Positions 58,722 to 64,000 of a DNA stretch of 64,000 nt are shown piece by piece. The notes beneath the pieces were generated by a model, which made no database searches, was not told the origin of the DNA, and was given only the letters and a program-made list of their open reading frames with translations. Within the stretch, counting starts at the first letter, position 1, and every line of letters starts with the position of its first letter. The DNA lies in contig JAUSFE010000140.1 in NCBI GenBank assembly GCA_030649945.1, positions 1 to 64,000 on the forward strand, written 5' to 3'. Both the position numbers and the translations under genes were made by a program. This DNA is from Dehalococcoidia bacterium. GTDB lineage: Bacteria > Chloroflexota > Dehalococcoidia > SM23-28-2 > RBG-16-64-32.

Positions 58722-58744
58722 GGACAGACCCTTCAGGTCTGTCC
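58722..58744. repeat. GGACAGACC/GGTCTGTCC hairpin
   Basis: Nine-base perfect stem around CTTCA, preceded by GTAG and followed by AC, so it belongs with the GTAG...CTAC palindromes. Located between the converging CoA-transferase and MMPL genes. Confidence 0.65.
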
Positions 58745-58829
58745 ACGGAGGGGTGACGGGGGGTGGCCCCACGCCCCGCCCCGGGGATGGCGACGGGACG
58801 GCGCCGGCGACGGCCCCCGGCTCGCAGCG

Positions 58830-61202
58830 TCAGGCCTTTTGAGCCAGGCGCAACCGTCCCCAGAGGGAGAGCGCGAATGCCAGCGCGAAGAGGACGACGC
58901 CGGCCAGCGCCAGCCAGCTACGCCGGCCCCAGCGCAGACCGGGCGGCGGCGGCTCCACGGCGGGCGACGGGACCGCCCTGGGGATGGCGGCGCCGGCAGG
59001 CTCCACGACCCGCTCCCCGGGCAGCGGCTCCGGCGCGCCCTCCTGCTCGTCCAGGTCCAGGCTGATGCGCGGCAGGATGCGGTCCAGCCAGCGCGGGAAC
59101 CACCAGTTCGCGTCTCCCAGCAGCTGCATCGTGGACGGCACCAGCACCAGGCGCACGAGCGTGGCGTCCAGGAAGATAGCGACGGCCAGCCCAAGCCCGA
59201 ACTCCTTCATCAGGCGCGAGTGGCCGAGCGCGAAGCTCAGGAACACGGCGACCATGATGGCGGCCGCGGCGGTGATGACGCGCGTGGTCGCGGACAGGCC
59301 CCTGGCCACGGCCTCCGCGTTATTTCCCGTCCGCCTGTACTCCTCGCGGATGCGGCTGATGAGGAACACCTCGTAGTCCATGGAAAGCCCGAAGAGGACG
59401 GCGAAGAGGAACATGGGCATGAAGGACTCGATGGGCCCCTGCCGCTGAATGCCCAGCAGCTCGCCCAGCCAGCCCCACTGAAAGACGGCGACGATCACCC
59501 CATAGGCGGCGCTGATGGACAGCAGGTTCATGACCGCGGCCTTCAGCGGGATGAGGATGGAGCGGAAGACGACCATCAGCAGCACGAAGCTGAGGCCGAT
59601 GACGGTCGCGAAGAAGATGGGCATGCGCGTCTGAATCCGGTCGCCGATGTCGATAAACATGGCGGTGGGGCCGCCTACGTACGCCTGCGCGCCGGCGCCG
59701 TTGACCTGCGCGTGGACAGAGCGGCGCAGCGTGTGCACCAGCCGCTCGGTCTCCTCGGACTGGGGTGCGGTGGATGGGATGACGGTGATGAGCGCGGCGG
59801 TCCTGGCTTCGTTGAACCGGGCCGGTGAGACGGCCGCCACGCCCTGCGTCTCCCCGATCTTCGCGGGCAGTTGCTCCACCTGCTCAACGGCGCCGCTGGC
59901 GTCCAGCCTGACGCCGACGAGGATGGGCCCGTTGAAGCCGGGGCCGAAGCCCGTGGAGAGCAGATCGTACGAGCGGCGGGAAGTGAGAGTCGTGGGGTTG
60001 TTGCCGGCATCGGCGACGCCCAGCCGCATGTCCAGCAACGGCACGGCCAGCAGCAGGAGGATGCCCAGGGAGAGGACCAGCCAGAGGATGGGAAGGCGCT
60101 GCACGGCCCGGCTCCAGCGGTAGCCCAGGCCGGACTCGCTCTCCTCGGCTCCCCCGGCGAGCAGCGGGATGCGCCAGCGGTCTATGCGCGCGCCGGCGAG
60201 GCTGAGGAGCGCCGGCAGAGTGACCAGCGCCAGGAGCACTGAAATCGCCACCACGAGCGAGGCCGCGGAGGCCGAGTAAGCGACGGGCGGCAAGCCGATG
60301 GTCCACAGGCTCAGGAGAGCGATGACCACGGTTGTCCCCGCGAAGGCTACTGAGCGCCCGGCCGTGGCCGCCGCCTTGACGATGGCGTCTTCCACGCTGA
60401 GCCTGCGGGCCAGCCCCTGCCGGAACCGCGTGACGATGAGCAGCGCGTAATCAATGCCGGCGCCCAGGCCGATCATGGCGCCGAACTGGGGGGTGAACGA
60501 CGGCATCTTGACCAGCGACGTGGCGGCGCCGATGAGCAAGAGGCCGGAGACCAGGGCCAGCACCGCAGTGATGATGGGGAGCCCCATGGCGACGACGGAG
60601 CCGAAAGCGATGAGCAGGATTACGATGGCCGCGACGACGCCGATGATCTCCGAACGCGTGGCCATCTGCCTTTCATCGACGCTGGCGACGGCCCCCCCGA
60701 CTTCCACCTGAAACTCCGAAGAGGAGGTCTGCTTGCGCAAATCCATCAGGGCGCGGACGCTCTGGTGGTCCAGGCCGAACGCTTGCTTGGAGTACTGCAC
60801 CGTGATTCTGGCGATGGTCCCGTCCGGCGAGATGTCGCCCGGCTGCTGGTAAGGCGAGGAGACGGCGACTACGTCCGGGAGGGCGGAGAGGCCGGCCACC
60901 AGCGACTGCACCCGCCCGCGGGTCTCCGGCTCCTCCAGTCCCGCCGGGGCGCGTACGGCCACGATGGCCGTATCGCCCGCCGTCTGGGTGAAGCGCTGCT
61001 TGAGGAGGTCTACAAGGGCCTGCGACTCCGTGCCGCTGACGCTGAAGCTGTCGTCATACTTATGGGGTGTGCTGGCCCACAGGGCCGCGCAGCCGGCCAG
61101 CACCACCACGACGCCCGCCAGCACCCACCAGGGATGGCGCAGGGCGAAACGCGGCCAGCGCTCGAACACGAGCGACCGCCGCGGCCGTCTGGGTGCGGTC
61201 AA
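58830..61202 (-). CDS. MMPL family RND-type transporter
   Basis: A 790-aa membrane exporter with two repeats of one span plus a large extracytoplasmic domain plus five spans. FALRHPWWVLAGVVVVLAG is the first span; GLGAGIDYALLIVTRFRQGL and VLFGLSMDYEVFLISRIREEY are the two conserved MMPL GxxxDY motifs carrying proton-relay Asp residues. The Pro/Glu-rich cytoplasmic tail ends with an additional span. It likely exports lipids or hydrophobic toxic compounds. TTG 61202 follows AGGAGG. Divergently transcribed from a TetR regulator whose putative operator sits in this gene's promoter. Confidence 0.88.
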   Translation of the reverse strand: MTAPRRPRRSLVFERWPRFALRHPWWVLAGVVVVLAGCAALWASTPHKYDDSFSVSGTESQALVDLLKQRFTQTAGDTAIVAVRAPAGLEEPETRGRVQSLVAGLSALPDVVAVSSPYQQPGDISPDGTIARITVQYSKQAFGLDHQSVRALMDLRKQTSSSEFQVEVGGAVASVDERQMATRSEIIGVVAAIVILLIAFGSVVAMGLPIITAVLALVSGLLLIGAATSLVKMPSFTPQFGAMIGLGAGIDYALLIVTRFRQGLARRLSVEDAIVKAAATAGRSVAFAGTTVVIALLSLWTIGLPPVAYSASAASLVVAISVLLALVTLPALLSLAGARIDRWRIPLLAGGAEESESGLGYRWSRAVQRLPILWLVLSLGILLLLAVPLLDMRLGVADAGNNPTTLTSRRSYDLLSTGFGPGFNGPILVGVRLDASGAVEQVEQLPAKIGETQGVAAVSPARFNEARTAALITVIPSTAPQSEETERLVHTLRRSVHAQVNGAGAQAYVGGPTAMFIDIGDRIQTRMPIFFATVIGLSFVLLMVVFRSILIPLKAAVMNLLSISAAYGVIVAVFQWGWLGELLGIQRQGPIESFMPMFLFAVLFGLSMDYEVFLISRIREEYRRTGNNAEAVARGLSATTRVITAAAAIMVAVFLSFALGHSRLMKEFGLGLAVAIFLDATLVRLVLVPSTMQLLGDANWWFPRWLDRILPRISLDLDEQEGAPEPLPGERVVEPAGAAIPRAVPSPAVEPPPPGLRWGRRSWLALAGVVLFALAFALSLWGRLRLAQKA

Positions 61203-61261
61203 GGGTCAATCCTCCTGATTGCGCCGGGAGCGGGTGCGAAAGAGGCGCTGAGTCCATCGAG

Positions 61262-61290
61262 ATTATGAACCGGAGTTCCGGTTCCGTCAA
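61262..61290 (-). promoter_or_regulatory. Promoter of the MMPL gene
   Basis: Minus strand TTGACG (61290-61285), 17-base spacer, CATAAT (61267-61262). The spacer is the operator-like palindrome. Confidence 0.7.
61267..61284. promoter_or_regulatory. Putative TetR operator
   Basis: GAACCGGA-GT-TCCGGTTC, perfect 8-base arms, filling the -35/-10 spacer of the exporter promoter and 28 bases from the regulator start. A second small palindrome TGCTATGATAGCA (61294-61306) lies next to the regulator ATG and contains a possible -10 (TATGAT). Confidence 0.7.
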
Positions 61291-61311
61291 GCCTGCTATG
61301 ATAGCAGCGAC

Positions 61312-61929
61312 ATGACGGATGTAATGCGACAGCAGGCCCCCCCTTCGCGGGCGGACGCGCGGGCCAACAGGGAACGCATCCTGGTGGCGGCGGCCGAGGT
61401 GCTGGCGAGGCGCGGGCTGGACGCCGAGGTACGCGAGATCGCGGAGCACGCCGGCGTCGGCGTCGGTACCGTATACCGCCACTTCGAGAGCCGGGAGGGG
61501 CTGATTTCGGCGCTCATAGAGCGGGCGAAGGAAGACATACTGCGCCGGCTGCGGGTGGCCGCGGCAAGCACTGACCCCGCCAGCGCGCTGAGGACGCTCA
61601 TCGGCATGGTGGCAGACGCCTGCGAGAAGTCCGGCGCCCTGGCAGAGGCGGTGCTGGCGGGCCGCCTGCAGCAGATGCAGCCGAGCGACGCGGAGTTCAC
61701 GGAGCTGGTGGCGGACCTGCTCCAGCGCGGGAAGCGGGAGGGCAGCTTTCGCGCGGACCTGGACGTGCCCGTGGCCGTGGCTATCCTGAGGTCGGCCTTC
61801 ACCGGTGACGCCTTCCTGTCGCTGGCAGCGCAGCGCTCCTGGAGAGAGGCCGCGCGCGCCATCGAGGCCTTCTTCTTCGGGGCCATCGAGAGCACGGCTG
61901 AATCCGGGTCCTCCCGCCGCTCCCACTGA
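61312..61929 (+). CDS. TetR/AcrR family transcriptional regulator
   Basis: A 205-aa repressor. The N-terminal helix-turn-helix (about 15-65) reads RERILVAAAEVLARRGLDAEVREIAEHAGVGVGTVYRHFESREGL, with the TVYRHF recognition-helix signature. The C-terminal ligand domain (about 70-200) is alpha-helical (LRTLIGMVADACEKSGALAEAVL). Expected to repress the divergent MMPL exporter and probably itself through the palindrome at 61267-61284, and to be released by a hydrophobic ligand. ATG 61312 chosen; it is close to the operator, so the leader is very short. Confidence 0.9.
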   Translation: MTDVMRQQAPPSRADARANRERILVAAAEVLARRGLDAEVREIAEHAGVGVGTVYRHFESREGLISALIERAKEDILRRLRVAAASTDPASALRTLIGMVADACEKSGALAEAVLAGRLQQMQPSDAEFTELVADLLQRGKREGSFRADLDVPVAVAILRSAFTGDAFLSLAAQRSWREAARAIEAFFFGAIESTAESGSSRRSH

Positions 61930-62012
61930 GGCCCGTCCCTTGCGCGCAAATGCCTTACGGCTGACCGCTGCGCCCCGGTCGCCGCACGCTATACTGGGCT
62001 GCGGTGGGCCGC

Positions 62013-62345
62013 ATGCGACTGAAGCTCCGTAACCTCTTCGTCACCCCGGGCGCCAGACTCCTTGCCCGCGAAGGCGAGACCGTGCGCCTGAAAGTGGGGG
62101 GCATGGTCTGCGATGTCTGAGCGCGCCGCGTGCAGCGGGCCCTGGAAGGGCTGCCGGGCGTGACCTCCGCGCGAGTGGACCTGGAGACGGGCGCCGCCAC
62201 GGTGGAGGGGTGGGGCGACGCCAGCGAGGAGGGCGCCATGAGGGCCGTGCAGGGCACGGTGCTCCTGCACAGGCTCCGGGGCATCCTCTCCCGCGTTCCG
62301 CTGCTGGGCCTGCCTGCCGGTAGGCAGGGCAGGAGGCCATGGTGA
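62013..62345 (+). CDS. HMA domain protein with in-frame UGA at the metal site: candidate selenoprotein
   Basis: Read through the TGA at 62118-62120 (codon 36), the 110-residue product is a standard heavy-metal-associated domain. GETVRLKVGGMVCDV is followed by UGA, then ARRVQRALEGLPGVTSARVD and ETGAATVEGWG. The UGA falls exactly at the second Cys of the GMxCxxC copper/metal site, giving CxxU. Homology continues in the same frame for about 60 residues beyond it. A stem-loop with SECIS-like spacing follows. ATG 62013 is 18 bases after a TATACT -10-like box, with GGTGGG upstream. The end overlaps the endonuclease IV start by seven bases. The alternative is a single TGC/TGT-to-TGA nonsense mutation; selA/B/C/D genes are not in the window. 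Confidence 0.65.
62121..62156 (+). promoter_or_regulatory. Candidate bacterial SECIS stem-loop
   Basis: Upper stem GCCCT (62139-62143) with AGGGC (62147-62151), extended by a G-U pair and, past one bulged G, by GC/GC pairs. The triloop GGA (62144-62146) starts with G; 23 bases separate the UGA from the loop. This fits the published bacterial SECIS model (loop 16-37 bases from UGA, G in the first two loop positions). GC-rich sequence makes such stems fairly easy by chance. Confidence 0.5.
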
Positions 62346-63193
62346 AGATAGGCGCCCACGTGGGGACGTCCGGCGGCGTGGACAAGGGCGTGGAGCGGGC
62401 GGCGGCGCTAGGCGCAGAGACCATCCAGGTCTTCAGCGGCGCGCCCCAGGCGTGGCGGCGCAAGGTCTACGGGCAGGCGGAGCTGGACGCCTACCGGTCG
62501 CGGCTGGCGGAGACGGGCATTGGGCCGGTGTTCATCCACGGGCTCTACCTGATCAACCTGGCCTCCAGCAACCCGGAATTCCTGGCCAAGTCCTACGGCG
62601 CTCTCGTCGAAGAGATGCAGGCGGCTGCCCTCATCGGGGCCAGAGGCGTCATCTTCCACCTGGGGAGCCACAAGGGGGCCGGCTACGAGGCCTGCTTCGC
62701 GCAGGTGGTGGACTACGTGCGGCGCGTGATAGAGGCGACGCCGGAGGAAGCGTGGCTGATCCTGGAGAACAGCGCCGGCATGGGCGGTGCCATCGGCTCC
62801 CGCTTCTCGGAGCTGGGGCGCATCATCCGCGAATCCGGCAGCAAGCGGGTGAAAGTCTGCCTGGACACCCAGCACGCGTTCGCGTCCGGATACGACGTCA
62901 AGACGCGCGCGGGGCTGGACGCAGCGCTGGCGGAATTCGACCGCGAGGTGGGCCTGGACTGCCTGGTGGCCGTGCACGCCAACGATTCGAAGTGCCCGCT
63001 GGCGGGGGGCATCGACCGCCACGAGAACATCGGCGAGGGACACATCGGCCGCGATGGGTTCGAGAACATGCTCGCGCACCCGGCGTTTGCGGAGACGCCG
63101 TTCCTGCTCGAGGTGCCGGGCTTCGACAACGAGGGGCCCGACAGGCAGAATGTCGAGATCCTGAAGACGATCAGAGCCGCCGCCGCGCGCTAG
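62339..63193 (+). CDS. nfo: Deoxyribonuclease IV (AP endonuclease family 2)
   Basis: A 284-aa trinuclear-zinc TIM barrel that incises DNA at abasic sites in base-excision repair. Motifs: KIGAHVGTSGGVDKGVERA, IQVFSGAPQAW, VFIHGLYLINLAS, VIFHLGSHKG, ILENSAGMG with the metal Glu, VCLDTQHAFASGYD, VHANDSKCPLAGGIDRHENIGEGHIG and FLLEVPGF. Full length. Its ATG lies within the last codons of the HMA gene (overlap of seven bases), so it is translationally coupled to that gene; ribosome passage through the UGA would affect its expression. Confidence 0.94.
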   Translation: MVKIGAHVGTSGGVDKGVERAAALGAETIQVFSGAPQAWRRKVYGQAELDAYRSRLAETGIGPVFIHGLYLINLASSNPEFLAKSYGALVEEMQAAALIGARGVIFHLGSHKGAGYEACFAQVVDYVRRVIEATPEEAWLILENSAGMGGAIGSRFSELGRIIRESGSKRVKVCLDTQHAFASGYDVKTRAGLDAALAEFDREVGLDCLVAVHANDSKCPLAGGIDRHENIGEGHIGRDGFENMLAHPAFAETPFLLEVPGFDNEGPDRQNVEILKTIRAAAAR

Positions 63194-63195
63194 AT

Positions 63196-63223
63196 GTAGT
63201 TCCCACGAATGTTGCTTACAGAT
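63196..63223 (+). repeat. GTAGTTCCCAC solo repeat
   Basis: GTAGTTCCCACGAATGTTG then CTTACAGAT; matches the inverted pair at 50263 and 50484. Starts three bases after the nfo stop. Confidence 0.65.
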
Positions 63224-63272
63224 ATCGCTAAGTCGTGCTGCGCCAGGCTGCCTTCTCGTGCAACACGGGGGT

Positions 63273-63293
63273 ACAGGGGGCGGAGCCCCCTGT
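63273..63293. repeat. ACAGGGGGC/GCCCCCTGT hairpin
   Basis: Nine-base perfect stem with GGA loop, seven bases before a second hairpin; may end the nfo transcript. Confidence 0.6.
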
Positions 63294-63299
63294 CGGGGG

Positions 63300-63318
63300 T
63301 CTGGGGGTGTCCCCCAGA
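63300..63318. repeat. TCTGGGGG/CCCCCAGA hairpin
   Basis: Eight-base perfect stem with TGT loop. Confidence 0.6.
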
Positions 63319-63626
63319 TAACATCCCGGGCGGGTGGGTGGGACGCACGGCATCCCGATTGCGGAACGGTGGGGCCGGGGGGGAAGCCAGCGGCTGCGGC
63401 GCGCTAGAAACCCGCATCGGCGCCGCCCCTCCGTCTGACGTGGCGTAGGCGCCCCCGTTGACGCCCGGCGGCCGCCTCCCGGCCCGGCGCGGTTAGCCGG
63501 ACTGCACCACTCAACGTTGGCCCCATGCCTGCCCTGATGCTGGCCTTCTGACACTAACCGTCACCCCTGTCCGGACCGCAGACTGAAGCTGTCCAAACGG
63601 GAATCTTTCCAGAAAGGACAGCGGTG

Positions 63627-64000
63627 ATGATTGAGGCGGTAGCGATCCAGCGGGGTGCGCAAATGCAGGCGGCGCAGGCCTCCGGCCCGCCTTCGGCGGG
63701 GACGGCCGGCGCGGCCCGCCCGCCCAGGACGACCGGCTACGACGCGGCGTTCTGCAAGACCTACGAGACCTACTACACCAAGGTCTTCGCCTTCGTCTAC
63801 AGCAGGGTGCGGGAGGTGGACCTGGCCAGGGATCTCGCGGCCGAGGTGTTCGAGCGGGCGTACGTCAAGGGCGAGACGGTGCGCGAGCCCGGCGCTTACG
63901 CCGCCTGGCTGTTCATGATCGCCAAGAACTCCATCGCCGGGCACTTCCGGCGGCAGAAGCGGGAGTTCACGCAGCAGGAACGGGCCCGGGAAGATCTGCG
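63627..64000 (+). CDS. ECF-type RNA polymerase sigma factor, partial at window end
   Basis: The frame is open to the last base. After an Ala/Gly/Pro-rich N-terminus of about 35 residues, sigma-70 region 2 is clear: YETYYTKVFAFVYSRVREVD, ARDLAAEVFERAY and AYAAWLFMIAKNSIAGHFRR, the core-binding and -10-recognition helices. Region 4 lies beyond the window. AAAGGA at 63613-63618 supports ATG 63627; ATG 63663 is an alternative. Regulators such as an anti-sigma factor would be expected downstream. Confidence 0.85.
   Translation, partial: MIEAVAIQRGAQMQAAQASGPPSAGTAGAARPPRTTGYDAAFCKTYETYYTKVFAFVYSRVREVDLARDLAAEVFERAYVKGETVREPGAYAAWLFMIAKNSIAGHFRRQKREFTQQERAREDL

Larger units (their letters stand above)
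63194..63626. other. 433-bp intergenic region with hairpins
   Basis: Contains a solo GTAGTTCCCAC repeat (63196-63223), two strong hairpins (63273-63293 and 63300-63318), and GC-rich sequence to the sigma factor start. No gene seen. Confidence 0.6.

Noticed and set aside
62130..62345. Annotating only the part of the HMA gene after the UGA, starting at a GTG.
   Set aside because: It would begin inside the first HMA helix, lacks a ribosome-binding site, and leaves the conserved first strand and metal loop unexplained in the same frame upstream.
1..64000. tRNA and rRNA genes.
   Set aside because: I read for TTCGANTC-type T-arms with matching acceptor stems and found none outside coding context; a tRNAscan run would be decisive.

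Overview
The window is a high-GC bacterial chromosome segment, densely coded on both strands. It has no rRNA, no tRNA that I can find, and no phage genes. Gene content suggests an environmental Chloroflexota bacterium, perhaps Dehalococcoidia-like: secreted CSLREA/dockerin-type proteins, BioY, a transcarboxylase-type operon, GxxExxY and four-helix-bundle orphan genes, and many intergenic palindromes. This placement is inference from content; no marker gene settles it.

Layout. 1-8.9 kb: an IS256 transposase remnant, nagA, a PHP metallohydrolase, a GxxExxY gene embedded in inverted repeats, a GH38 alpha-mannosidase, a GNAT protein and an M20 amidohydrolase. 8.9-14.5 kb: three tandem secreted proteins sharing a C-terminal dockerin-like repeat pair. 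14.7-20.6 kb: an alcohol dehydrogenase, a TIM-barrel/LysM gene split by a 28-bp palindrome, a geranylgeranyl-reductase-type flavoprotein, a MOSC protein and FolD. 20.6-25.9 kb: a minus-strand operon (DUF1326, zinc-ribbon NrtS, DUF2182, PPOX-like, ABM-like) divergent from an EF-G-like GTPase. 26-36.3 kb: lipoproteins, a toxin-antitoxin module between exact 46-bp repeats, an ABC solute-binding protein, BioY, TyrS, RibF, a URO-D-like protein, a GGDEF protein and a PIG-L deacetylase. 36.9-40.6 kb: a ceramidase-like protein, a GNAT-threonine dehydratase fusion and a GYD protein. 40.7-46.7 kb: four cell-surface or membrane proteins, three ending in the same membrane anchor. 46.7-56.9 kb: Gfo/Idh/MocA oxidoreductase, SucC, a four-helix-bundle cassette, and an operon for the 12S, 5S and 1.3S-type subunits of a biotin transcarboxylase. 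57.2-64 kb: a CoA transferase, an MMPL exporter with its divergent TetR regulator, an HMA metal-binding protein with an in-frame UGA, endonuclease IV and an ECF sigma factor running off the end.

Two themes stand out. First, at 62013-62345 an HMA protein has UGA exactly where the second cysteine of its CxxC metal site belongs, followed by a stem-loop that fits the bacterial SECIS model: a candidate CxxU selenoprotein overlapping the endonuclease IV gene. Second, nearly every intergenic space is filled by small palindromic or heptameric repeats. Some show compensatory stem changes, one has split a gene, one family sits in frame inside coding sequences, and two flank small orphan genes as if forming mobile cassettes.
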